Assembly: GCA_045576295.1 (NCBI GenBank)
Contig: JAZNGF010000054.1
Span: forward strand, 1 to 64,000
Reading direction: 5' to 3'
Source of the DNA: CAVALG01 sp045576295
GTDB lineage: Bacteria; Bacillota; Clostridia; Oscillospirales; Acutalibacteraceae
Length of the DNA stretch: 64,000 nt
Both the position numbers and the translations under genes were made by a program. Positions 1-7,990 of this stretch are shown here, piece by piece; within the stretch, counting starts at the first letter, position 1, and each line of letters opens with the position of its first letter. The notes beneath the pieces are model-generated. The model was not told where the DNA came from, made no database searches, and was given only the letters and a program-made list of their open reading frames with translations.

Positions 1-30
1 CTGCGGCTGATATAATAACGCCGTTCATTT

Positions 31-119
31 GGAGAGGTATCGAAGTGGTCATAACGGGGCTGACTCGAAATCAGTTTGCGAGCAATCGCACAGGGGTTCG
101 AATCCCCTCCTCTCCGCCA
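31..119 (+). tRNA. tRNA-Ser (anticodon CGA)
   Basis: The 7-bp acceptor stem GGAGAGG pairs with CCTCTCC, followed by discriminator G and an encoded CCA at 117-119. The anticodon loop CTCGAAA gives anticodon CGA, which reads UCG serine codons. The long variable arm (TGCGA/TCGCA) and the T-loop TTCGAAT fit a class II serine tRNA. It is followed at once by a strong intrinsic terminator, so it looks like a single-gene transcript or the last gene of a tRNA operon lying to the left. Confidence 0.97.
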
Positions 120-121
120 AC

Positions 122-161
122 AAAAAACGCACTTTTGTCTATCGACAAAGGTGCGTTTTTT
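122..161 (+). terminator. Intrinsic terminator of tRNA-Ser
   Basis: A near-perfect stem (AAAAAACGCAC and TTTGTC arms, loop TATC) ends in TTTTTT three bases after the tRNA CCA end. The A-tract on the 5' side makes it potentially bidirectional. Confidence 0.9.
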
Positions 162-162
162 G

Positions 163-330
163 AATGATGTTTGCCTTCGGCAAATGATGTTGGCTACGCC
201 AATGATGTTTCCTTCGGAAATGATGTCGCTTCGCTAATGCTTTAGTGCAAACATCGCATCATTGCGAGAAAAACGAGCAGCATCATTATGCGAAGCATAA
301 CATCATATCGCCACAAGGCGATACATCATT
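163..330. repeat. Modular palindromic repeat built on ATGATGT cores
   Basis: Four forward ATGATGT cores (164, 184, 202, 220) are followed by four reverse-complement cores (257, 281, 300, 323). Most spacers are small perfect palindromes with 3-5 base loops, such as TTGCC-TTC-GGCAA, TTGGC-TAC-GCCAA, TTTCC-TTC-GGAAA and TTATGC-GAA-GCATAA. The outer AATGATGT/ACATCATT pair can close the whole 168 bp into a branched structure. No protein is encoded. It resembles a MITE- or REP-like non-autonomous element, but I cannot assign it to a named family. Confidence 0.75.
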
Positions 331-372
331 GAAAAATGTTAATTATTATAGTATGTGAAAGTATAGTTAAAT

Positions 373-1095
373 TTAGTCCATTTCTCCGCAAAGCTGTAAA
401 ACGCAGGCGGCGGCAACAAGCGGTGCGGTTTCGCAGCGAAGTATGCGTTTGCCAAGGGTTGCGCTTGCAGCACAAGCAGCGTTTGCGGTTGCTTCTTCAT
501 CTAACGAAAATCCACCTTCCGGGCCTATTACAATTGCAATGTTTTTATGCTGCGGTTTTATTAAATCTTTTAATGGAAACCCGCCGCGTTCACAAAAGAA
601 TATTGAAAGGTCAAACTTTTGTAGTTCTTTTGTGCATTCTTCAAAGGTTAAAAGGCTTTGAACCTTAGGTATAACCCCGCGGCCGCTTTGGCCTGCAGCT
701 TCGGCTGCAATCTTCTGCCAGCGGTCGATTTTCTTTGCAATTGATTTACTATCGGGCCTGGAAACACAGCGCTCGGATAATACTGGAACAACGGCTTTAA
801 CGCCAATTTCGGTTGCTTGGCGCACAATAAGGTCCATTTTATCGCTTTTGGGCAGGCATTGGAACAGTGTTAAGCTTGTGCCAGCCTCGGTTGCGTTGGG
901 CCTGCTTTCAATTATTTCTAACTCAACATTTGCAGGGTCGGCCGATAAAATCTTGCAGGTGTAGTCGGTTCCGGCTGTGTCGCTAACCACTAAAGTGTCG
1001 CCAACGCTCATCCGTAGCACGCGAATAATATGCGCAGCATCCTGCCCTGTGATGTTAGGGCTTTCTTTTAAATTTTCTTTGAAAAAGCGAGGCAT
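373..1095 (-). CDS. rsmE: 16S rRNA (uracil(1498)-N3)-methyltransferase RsmE
   Basis: This 240-residue protein methylates U1498 of 16S rRNA using S-adenosylmethionine and acts in the cytoplasm on the assembled small subunit. The N-terminal PUA-like part (MPRFF, about residues 1-70) is followed by a SPOUT domain with KSDKMD and RQATEIGV near residue 90, then the knot motifs IGPEGGFS (about 192) and LGKRILRCETAP near the C terminus. Length matches the family. The ATG at 1095 has AAGGAG just upstream. It lies 49 bp downstream of the YfhO-like gene and is probably its operon partner. It is usually near prmA or dnaJ, which are not seen here. Confidence 0.95.
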   Translation of the reverse strand: MPRFFKENLKESPNITGQDAAHIIRVLRMSVGDTLVVSDTAGTDYTCKILSADPANVELEIIESRPNATEAGTSLTLFQCLPKSDKMDLIVRQATEIGVKAVVPVLSERCVSRPDSKSIAKKIDRWQKIAAEAAGQSGRGVIPKVQSLLTFEECTKELQKFDLSIFFCERGGFPLKDLIKPQHKNIAIVIGPEGGFSLDEEATANAACAASATLGKRILRCETAPLVAAACVLQLCGEMD

Positions 1096-1144
1096 ATATT
1101 TCTCCTTAAACTATAATTATTCACTCCCGTACTGGGTGATGTAA

Positions 1145-3874
1145 TTAATCAATGTCTTCATCATCAAGCACCGTGTCATCAACAATAAATCCGCCGGGTA
1201 TTCCGCCATAGTAGCCTTGGTCACGTCCGGTATGATCAATTTCTTTGAAGAATTCTTCGTCTGATATATCGGGTGAGGTTGCTTTGGTTGGGGTTTGAGT
1301 TTCTTCGGTGGGGTTATTATCAGTTGGTGTGATAATAAGTTCCTCTTCGTTGGCAATGTCTTCGGGTGGTGTGTCGCCTGAGTTTTCGGGGGTGCTTTCA
1401 TCTTGAGAATTTACAATATCGGCCATTTCATAGGTTAAAAATTTGCTTTTTAGCTCTTCGCCTTCGGGGTATTCAGGTGTGAATAAAGCAGGCTTAATCT
1501 TTTTAACTATAAACATGGTGATAATATAAATTGCAAAAAGAGAGAACGCAGCAAGCGATATTTTCACGCCAAGGTTTAATCCGGGGGTGTTATATGTGAA
1601 AACTATTTCATTCTCGCCCTTTTCGCAAAGCACTGCCATAAAGCCCACATTTACCTTTTCGATTTCTGCAGGTTTGCCGTTAACGGTTGCGCTAAAGCCT
1701 TTATCATATGGAACCGAGAAGAACACAAGGTTATCATCTTTAAGCGTTATAGAAGCCTTGAACCCGTAATTCGTGTATTCAAAATTGCTGCAGGAGTTTT
1801 CGGCAAGTTTTTTGCAGTCGGCTGCGTAGTTTTCATAATCAAATTCAACCTTTTCAAGCTTGCTGTCAAGTGAAATGTTGCCAATATCATAATCACTTTT
1901 AATCGAGGGTAAAACATTACGATATTTCGTTATTTGTTTGCTATCAAGTAAAATCGCCTTAAGCATCATTTCATCGATATGCTCGTCGCCGAAATATTTT
2001 GCATCGGGCTCGGTCATATAATAATCATAGGCAAAGCCCATGGGGATATAGTTGTAATTTTCGTAAATATCGTGCCCACTTTCGCTGCCTTTGTAGGTGT
2101 AGCCGGGCATAAGGGTTCCTTCAGCGGTTTCAAAGGGCTTTTGCCCTTGAAGGTTTAAAACATATTTAACCGAAAGCAACGGGCGTATAGACTCAAGTTC
2201 TGCCGATGGGCGCGAGGCCACAGAACGGTCTTCTCCTAAAAACTCGTAAAATTCGGTTACAGATGACGGAACAATTGAATGGAAGGCGTTGATGCTTCTA
2301 AACCCATAAAACATGGCGGTATTGTCAACCGAATCGTAGGTGTCAACCCTGAATCCGCCGTCATCATCTAAATCAATTTCTCCTTCAATCAGCGAATCAA
2401 TCATTACATCTTTTATAAGGTAGGAATGGCTTTGGCCGCTTGAAATAAAAAATGCCGTGTAAAGCACCGTTATAACCATACAAATGGGTATTGCGGTTTT
2501 GTAGAAGAATTTTATATTATTTTTAATTAACGGTATTAAAATTCCCACAATAATAAGCGAAATCAAAGCAACAGCAGCGGTTATTATAAACCTGAAAAGA
2601 TAAACGCCATCTTCAGATTGGGTATAGAGCCCTAAAGTAATATTGCCGCCGTCGTTCTTAGCGGGGAATAGTGCAACAACCAAGGTAATTCCAAGGGTTA
2701 TGAAAAGGCACCAACGATAAGCCGACCACCAGTTAACCTCGCGGTCTTCAATGGACATAGCTGTTGAAAGTGCCATCATAAGAATCGGCATATAGAACCA
2801 ACGCGCGTAATATGCGGCGTTTAGGGCATAAAATGCGCTGTTAAGAACGGGCACCAAAGCCATAAAAATCATAACACCTATAACTCGGCGCAACCAGTGC
2901 CCGCGTTTGCCCTGCATCCAGGTGAAGACACCTGTCATTCCCATAAGTGGCAGCCAGCCCCCAAGGCTTGACCATTTAACATCGGCTTCGGGGAAGAATA
3001 CAGGTTTTGCAGGAAGGTCGGGCGGGAAGAAGAAGCACTGAATAATGTTTCCGTAAATTGATTCCTTGCCATATAAAATTCCGCCCCAGCCGGTTAAAAA
3101 CTCGGTGATGCGGCCGTTGCCTAAAATTGCCCCAAGCGCAGGCAAAAGCAACGCGGCCGACATTGCAAGCCCCAAAACGCATTCAAACATCATAAGAAGA
3201 AATCTTCCGAATGAGAACTTCCAACAGCCCGAAAGCATTTTTATAAGGTAGTATATTATAACGAAAACAACCATTCCGAAGAAAAAGAAGTAGTTAATAA
3301 ATGCGGCGGCAAACACCGTTAGAGCTAATACTCCGTGGCGCTTTTCGGCGCAGAAAAGTTCAACCCCTAAAAGAAGCAGAGGAAATACTATAATAACCTC
3401 GTGAAAGTGGTTGAAGAATATGTTATAAACACTAAAACCCGAAAAGGCGTATAAAAGCCCACCGAGCATTGCGGCTTGTGGTGCTTTTGTGAACCTGCGA
3501 ATGTAGAGGTATGCTGTTAGTGCGGCAAATGCAAACTTTAAAATAAGCAGCGGGCCTAAAAGGTAGGGAACAAAATTATTAGGGAACAATAATGTAACCC
3601 AGAAAAACGGGCTACCTAAAAGGTAAAAGCTATATGAACCAATGAAATTAGCGCCAAGGTCGGTTGTGCTGCTCCAAAAAATGTTGCCCGAGCGCACAGC
3701 TTCATGGCAAGACTGGTAAAATGGGATTTGTTGAACATTAAAATCCCCAAAAAATATAAAATACCCATCGTGCATTAACATAAAGGGTATAAAGCAAAGG
3801 CTGGCGGTTAAAAGTGCAACCAAAAACGTTGCAAGGCCAAGTCCTCTTTCTTTTTTTAAGCTTGTAACTTTCAT
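1145..3874 (-). CDS. YfhO-family polytopic membrane protein
   Basis: This 909-residue protein has about a dozen hydrophobic segments. The sequence GDFNVQQIPFYQ near residue 45, directly after the first membrane segment, corresponds to the first extracytoplasmic motif of the YfhO/GT-C-like family, whose characterised members add sugars to lipoteichoic acid or other surface polymers. A large extracytoplasmic domain follows (about 490-790), then a last membrane segment. The cytoplasmic tail of about 95 residues is rich in Pro, Glu and Thr and has low complexity. The family call is secure, but the substrate is not visible. Transcribed with rsmE; the divergent yfbR-like gene begins 94 bp away. Confidence 0.85.
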   Translation of the reverse strand: MKVTSLKKERGLGLATFLVALLTASLCFIPFMLMHDGYFIFFGDFNVQQIPFYQSCHEAVRSGNIFWSSTTDLGANFIGSYSFYLLGSPFFWVTLLFPNNFVPYLLGPLLILKFAFAALTAYLYIRRFTKAPQAAMLGGLLYAFSGFSVYNIFFNHFHEVIIVFPLLLLGVELFCAEKRHGVLALTVFAAAFINYFFFFGMVVFVIIYYLIKMLSGCWKFSFGRFLLMMFECVLGLAMSAALLLPALGAILGNGRITEFLTGWGGILYGKESIYGNIIQCFFFPPDLPAKPVFFPEADVKWSSLGGWLPLMGMTGVFTWMQGKRGHWLRRVIGVMIFMALVPVLNSAFYALNAAYYARWFYMPILMMALSTAMSIEDREVNWWSAYRWCLFITLGITLVVALFPAKNDGGNITLGLYTQSEDGVYLFRFIITAAVALISLIIVGILIPLIKNNIKFFYKTAIPICMVITVLYTAFFISSGQSHSYLIKDVMIDSLIEGEIDLDDDGGFRVDTYDSVDNTAMFYGFRSINAFHSIVPSSVTEFYEFLGEDRSVASRPSAELESIRPLLSVKYVLNLQGQKPFETAEGTLMPGYTYKGSESGHDIYENYNYIPMGFAYDYYMTEPDAKYFGDEHIDEMMLKAILLDSKQITKYRNVLPSIKSDYDIGNISLDSKLEKVEFDYENYAADCKKLAENSCSNFEYTNYGFKASITLKDDNLVFFSVPYDKGFSATVNGKPAEIEKVNVGFMAVLCEKGENEIVFTYNTPGLNLGVKISLAAFSLFAIYIITMFIVKKIKPALFTPEYPEGEELKSKFLTYEMADIVNSQDESTPENSGDTPPEDIANEEELIITPTDNNPTEETQTPTKATSPDISDEEFFKEIDHTGRDQGYYGGIPGGFIVDDTVLDDEDID

Positions 3875-3905
3875 TACACAGTGTTCTCCTGTAAAAATTA
3901 TTATA

Positions 3906-3933
3906 TTGATATTGTATCATTTTATGGTATAAT
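3906..3933 (+). promoter_or_regulatory. Sigma-A-type promoter upstream of the yfbR-like gene
   Basis: TTGATA, 16-bp spacer, TATAAT, placed about 36 bp before the first start codon. The 32-bp stretch 3905-3936 recurs on the opposite strand at 11227-11258 with one mismatch (see findings). Confidence 0.7.
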
Positions 3934-3968
3934 AATCAATATGATTATGCTATGTTAGAAGAGTAATT

Positions 3969-4568
3969 ATGTTTGGCGGTGATAGAGTGAAATCGCATTT
4001 TTATGCAGTTTTATTTAGAATGAAATATATAAATCGTTGGGCGCTAATGCGCAACACCGGCGAAGAAACTTTAAGTGAGCATTCTCTTGAAACCGCCTTT
4101 ATAGCTCATGCCTTGGCAGTTATTTCAAATAAACGGCTTGGAAAAAATTTTAACCCTGAAAGAGCGGCACTATTAGCACTGTTTCATGATACTCCTGAAA
4201 TCATAACCGGTGATCTGCCAACCCCTGTTAAATATTACAACAGTGAAATAGCTTCTTCTTATAAAATGATTGAAGATGAAGCTATTAAAAAGATTGTTTC
4301 TTTGGCTCCCGAAGATATGCAGGAGGAATTTGAAGGCATATACTATGAAACCGACACGGAACTTATTAAGTTGGTTAAGGCGGCTGATAAAATTTCAGCA
4401 CTTGTCAAGTGCCTTGAAGAACTTAAGATGGGTAATCGCGAGTTTGCTGTTGCCGAGTCTACAACAAGAGAGAAGATTAAGTCTCTTAATTGCGCGGCAG
4501 CCGATATTTTTGTTGATGAATTTATCGGCAGTTTTTCGCTTTCTCTTGATGAGCAGGGGATTTTATAA
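3969..4568 (+). CDS. YfbR-like HD-domain 5'-deoxynucleotidase
   Basis: This protein of about 199 residues belongs to the HD phosphohydrolase family that dephosphorylates deoxynucleoside 5'-monophosphates. Visible family motifs are NRWALMRNT and LSEHSLETA (metal-binding His), then LFHDTPEIITGDLPTPVKY with the HD pair and the conserved TGDLPTPVKY signature. The length equals E. coli YfbR. The ATG at 3969 has a poor ribosome binding site. An in-frame GTG at 3987 preceded by GGCGGTGATA would give an N terminus VKSHFYA that aligns better with the family start, so the true start may be 3987. It precedes the pseudokinase gene by 60 bp and may be cotranscribed with it. Confidence 0.9.
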   Translation: MFGGDRVKSHFYAVLFRMKYINRWALMRNTGEETLSEHSLETAFIAHALAVISNKRLGKNFNPERAALLALFHDTPEIITGDLPTPVKYYNSEIASSYKMIEDEAIKKIVSLAPEDMQEEFEGIYYETDTELIKLVKAADKISALVKCLEELKMGNREFAVAESTTREKIKSLNCAAADIFVDEFIGSFSLSLDEQGIL

Positions 4569-4628
4569 GTTCGCAACCCTAAACGCAATTAACCGTTACT
4601 TCTAATTTGGAGTGAAAGGAATTTTAAA

Positions 4629-6326
4629 ATGAGTGTTAAAACCAGAATTTGTTATGGATGTATGAACCGCGTTGAGGATGGAGAGCCTTGCCCAATCTGC
4701 GGAAAAGATGTTAACGAACAAAATCCTGAAAATCTTTTGCAACACGGGCACCTATTGGCTAACAGATATATTATTGGAAGTGTTATAGAATCAAACGGCG
4801 AGGGTGCAACATATATAGCTTTCGACCGTGAGAAGAAAGCTGTTGTGAGGGTGCATGAGTTTTTCCCCACCGGGCTTTGCACAAGGCATGAAAACGGCAC
4901 GGTTTTAGTTAATGATGCTGATTCATATACATATAACTCCTGCCTTATGAAGTTTATCGAGCTTCATAAAAGCCTTACAAAGCTTTGCGATAATCCTGCA
5001 CTTTTAACAATTGAAAATATTTTTGAAACCGGTTCAACCGCCTATACAGTAACCGAAAACATTCCCGCTGTTACACTTCGCGAGTTTTTAATCAAAAACG
5101 GCGGAGTTTTGAGTTGGGAACAGGTTAGAACATTATTTGTGCCAATTATGTCGGCTTTAAGTGATATGCATGCCGAAGGAATTCTTCACCGCGGCATTTC
5201 CCCTGATACATTGCTTGTTGGAAATGACGGAAAAATGCGAATTTCCGGTATTTGCATTCCTGAAGAACGCACCGCTGATAGCTGCATGACTTCGCAACTT
5301 TTTCCAGGGTTTGCAGCTATCGAACAATATGGTAAGGCAGGGGATGAAGGCGAATCCACAGATGTTTACGGCCTTTGTGCTGTGATTTACAGGGCTGTTG
5401 TGGGTAATCCGCCGCCTGAGGCGCTTCAAAGATTAGAAGAAGACCGTATGACCATTCCTTCAAAATTGGTTAAAGAGCTGCCGCAGTCTGCGCTTGAAAT
5501 GTTAGCGGGCGGGTTGCAATTCCTGCCTGAAGATAGAACCCCCGATATTGCTCAAATAAAAAATGTTATGTCGTTGGGCGGGGATAACAAAAAGCATAAG
5601 CAGGAAGCAAAGCATGAGCCACGCTCAAACGATAAGAAAAAGAAGAGCGGAAACGCGAAATACGCTATCATTTCTGCGGTTATAACCGTTGTAATACTTA
5701 TCGGAATGGTAGTTGCTATCTGGTTGGTTACCAACGGAAACAACGAAAAAGAAGAAAAGGTTTCATCGAAGGTTGAGGTTAACACCTCTTCATCAAGTGA
5801 AGAAAGCTCGTTAGAACCTGTTGACAACACTAAGTATTACGAGGTTCCAAATTTAGCTGGGTTAACCTACAAAGATATTGTAGGCAATGAAAACTATACC
5901 GATTATTTTAAAATTATTTTAAAGGCAAAAGAGTATAGCAGCAGCGTGCAAAAGGGGCAGGTTGTATCCCAATCACCTGCTGCGGGGCAAAAGGTTGCCA
6001 AAGATACTGAAATTGCTATTGTAGTCAGCCTGGGGAGTGCCGAAGTTAATATACCGAATGTTATAGGTCTTGACCCTGATAAAGCCATTATAGAGCTAAT
6101 GAGGGCAGGATTTGCTTATGAAAACATTGAAATAAGCGAAAGATACGATGAAAATGCACAGCCCGGTGTTATTATCAACGCAACACCGTCTTCCGGCAAG
6201 GTGAATGTTGACAGTATTATTAAAATGGATGTTAATTCTTATAAAGGTGAAGAGTATTCGGGCGATGCTCAGAACAGTTCCACACAGGGCACAACTTCGG
6301 AAAATAGTGGTTCTCAAGAACAATAG
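4629..6326 (+). CDS. Zinc-ribbon / pseudokinase / PASTA membrane protein
   Basis: This 565-residue protein is built like the PknB/PrkC receptor kinases that sense cell-wall fragments. It has an N-terminal zinc ribbon (CYGC...CPIC, residues 9-25), a kinase fold (about 47-315), one membrane segment (about 342-366) and two extracellular PASTA repeats (about 400-470 and 470-540), with a Ser/Gly-rich end. The catalytic residues are gone: the VAIK lysine position is His76, the HRD motif reads HRG (187-189), the catalytic-loop Asn is Thr, and no DFG is present (RISGI instead). It is therefore probably a pseudokinase that binds muropeptide or partners without phosphotransfer. ATG preceded by GGAGTGAAAGG. 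No PP2C phosphatase gene is adjacent. Confidence 0.85.
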   Translation: MSVKTRICYGCMNRVEDGEPCPICGKDVNEQNPENLLQHGHLLANRYIIGSVIESNGEGATYIAFDREKKAVVRVHEFFPTGLCTRHENGTVLVNDADSYTYNSCLMKFIELHKSLTKLCDNPALLTIENIFETGSTAYTVTENIPAVTLREFLIKNGGVLSWEQVRTLFVPIMSALSDMHAEGILHRGISPDTLLVGNDGKMRISGICIPEERTADSCMTSQLFPGFAAIEQYGKAGDEGESTDVYGLCAVIYRAVVGNPPPEALQRLEEDRMTIPSKLVKELPQSALEMLAGGLQFLPEDRTPDIAQIKNVMSLGGDNKKHKQEAKHEPRSNDKKKKSGNAKYAIISAVITVVILIGMVVAIWLVTNGNNEKEEKVSSKVEVNTSSSSEESSLEPVDNTKYYEVPNLAGLTYKDIVGNENYTDYFKIILKAKEYSSSVQKGQVVSQSPAAGQKVAKDTEIAIVVSLGSAEVNIPNVIGLDPDKAIIELMRAGFAYENIEISERYDENAQPGVIINATPSSGKVNVDSIIKMDVNSYKGEEYSGDAQNSSTQGTTSENSGSQEQ

Positions 6327-6329
6327 AAC

Positions 6330-6369
6330 AAAAAAGCACGATGCACAATTTTGTGCACCGTGCTTTTTA
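6330..6369. terminator. Bidirectional terminator between convergent genes
   Basis: AGCACG and TGCACA arms pair with TGTGCA and CGTGCT. The stem is flanked by A6 on the left and T5 on the right, and lies between the stops of the pseudokinase gene and the ABC ATPase gene. Confidence 0.9.
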
Positions 6370-6379
6370 TTAGTTTTAA

Positions 6380-7114
6380 TCAAGTATTTTTGTAGGCATT
6401 ACAAACGTCAGCTGCTTCGCCAATCATTTTTATTTTGCCCTTTTCAAGCCACATACAGTGCTTGCAAAGCCTTTCAATTTGCTCAATCGAGTGAGATACA
6501 ATTATAACCGTTGTATCGTCGTTTATCATTTTGTTGATTCTGTCTTCACATTTTTGTTGGAAATGGAAGTCGCCAACGGCTAATATTTCGTCAACGATAA
6601 GTATATCGGGCTTAGTCATAGTGGCAATTGCAAAACCAACGCGAGCCACCATACCTGATGAGTAATTTTTCATAGGAGTATCAAGGAATTCGGCCATTTC
6701 GGAAAATTCAACGATTTCGTCGAACTTTTCATCCATAAATTTTTTAGAATACCCAAGTACCGAACCATTAAGGTAGATGTTTTCCCTTGCGGTTAAATCC
6801 ATATCGAATCCAGCGCCAAGCTCAATAAGCGGGGCGATGGTGCCGGCGGTTTCAACTGTGCCCATAGTGGGGGATAGGATGCCCGATATTATTTTAAGCG
6901 TTGTGCTTTTGCCGCATCCATTAAGCCCAACGATACCGAAAACGTCGCCCTTTTTTATGTTGAATGATACATTATCAACAGCAACGAAACGTTCAAAGCG
7001 CAGCTTTTTTGAAACTAACTTAAGAAAATATTCTTTAAGGCTTTCAAGCTTTTCTTTGCACATATTAAAATGCATAGAAACATTTTTTACTTCAACAGCA
7101 TTTTCTTTGTTCAT
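6380..7114 (-). CDS. Polysaccharide/teichoic acid ABC exporter, ATP-binding subunit (TagH/Wzt type)
   Basis: This 244-residue ATPase powers export of a lipid-linked surface glycan together with the permease encoded 16 bp upstream. Walker A is GLNGCGKSTT (about residue 62), the signature is YSSGMVARVGFA and Walker B is ILIVDEILAVGD, the form typical of the Wzt/TagH/RfbB branch. There is no C-terminal carbohydrate-binding extension of the kind found in longer Wzt proteins, so substrate recognition is probably not through this subunit. Last gene of the glycosyltransferase-permease-ATPase operon; it ends at the shared terminator. The actual glycan cannot be told from the sequence. Confidence 0.92.
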   Translation of the reverse strand: MNKENAVEVKNVSMHFNMCKEKLESLKEYFLKLVSKKLRFERFVAVDNVSFNIKKGDVFGIVGLNGCGKSTTLKIISGILSPTMGTVETAGTIAPLIELGAGFDMDLTARENIYLNGSVLGYSKKFMDEKFDEIVEFSEMAEFLDTPMKNYSSGMVARVGFAIATMTKPDILIVDEILAVGDFHFQQKCEDRINKMINDDTTVIIVSHSIEQIERLCKHCMWLEKGKIKMIGEAADVCNAYKNT

Positions 7115-7130
7115 CGTAAATCCCCCTTCC

Positions 7131-7934
7131 TTAAATGTGAAGAATAAAGTTCTTTTGGGCTTTTTTAAAGATAAGCGAACCGATTAATAGAGTAGATACA
7201 GAAATTGCTATGCATATAAGGTTCTCATTTAGAGAAGGTATGGTGTTGCGCATCATAACATCCCTGAAGTACTTAACAAAATGGTAAAGCGGATTGCATT
7301 TTACAACAGTATAAACAAACTTGTTGTTTGCAATCAGGCTTTCAGGGTAAATAATGGGGGTAAGGTACATCCACACCGTTAAAAGCACACTGTAAAGGTG
7401 CATAATATCTCTAAAGTATACCGTTAAAGCACTTAAAATAAGGCTGAATCCAACCGAGAACATAAAGCAGTAAATTATTGGCAACGGAGCTAAAAGCATC
7501 GACCAACTCGGGTAAACGCCCTGGAACAGCATTACCGCGATAACTGCAATCAGGCTGAATAAAAAGTTAATTAAAGCAAAAATACACTTTTCAAGGGGGA
7601 AGATGTATTTAGGTATGTATACCTTTTTAATAAGGGGGGCCGAACTTATTACCGACATCATAGATATGGAGGTGGCTTCTGAAAAGAAATTCCATATAGA
7701 TGCACCAATAATGTAATATGTTGCAAAGTTTTCAACGGGAACTTTTAATAAAAGCCCGAAAACCTGTGTTAAAACGATCATTGTGAAGAGCGGATTTAAA
7801 ATGCTCCACATAATGCCTAAAACCGAACGGCGGTATTTTAATTTTATATCCTTTGTTGAAAGGTTTAGAAGCAATGGGAAGAACTTTTTAAAATCAACAA
7901 AAAATTTTTTAAAGCCTTTAAAACAAGTATTCAT
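7131..7934 (-). CDS. Polysaccharide/teichoic acid ABC exporter, permease subunit (TagG/Wzm type)
   Basis: This 267-residue ABC-2 type permease has six predicted membrane helices. The N-terminal amphipathic stretch DIKLKYRRSVLGIMWSILNP is the hallmark of the TagG/Wzm/RfbA family, as is the later segment around YLTPIIYPES. It should form the membrane channel for a lipid-linked surface polysaccharide, with the ATPase encoded directly downstream. It sits 56 bp after the large glycosyltransferase gene, which probably builds or modifies the exported polymer. Confidence 0.92.
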   Translation of the reverse strand: MNTCFKGFKKFFVDFKKFFPLLLNLSTKDIKLKYRRSVLGIMWSILNPLFTMIVLTQVFGLLLKVPVENFATYYIIGASIWNFFSEATSISMMSVISSAPLIKKVYIPKYIFPLEKCIFALINFLFSLIAVIAVMLFQGVYPSWSMLLAPLPIIYCFMFSVGFSLILSALTVYFRDIMHLYSVLLTVWMYLTPIIYPESLIANNKFVYTVVKCNPLYHFVKYFRDVMMRNTIPSLNENLICIAISVSTLLIGSLIFKKAQKNFILHI

Positions 7935-7990
7935 TAACTTCTCCTATCTTCTTTTTTAACAAAAGCGTTTACTTATGATAGTTTGCACAA

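Noticed and set aside
336..668. Long open frames on the plus strand opposite rsmE
   Set aside because: They lie antisense to a complete, motif-rich rsmE gene and have no recognisable domains or ribosome binding site.
1117..1401. Minus-strand frame overlapping the end of the YfhO gene
   Set aside because: Low-complexity shadow of the Pro/Thr-rich tail in another frame.
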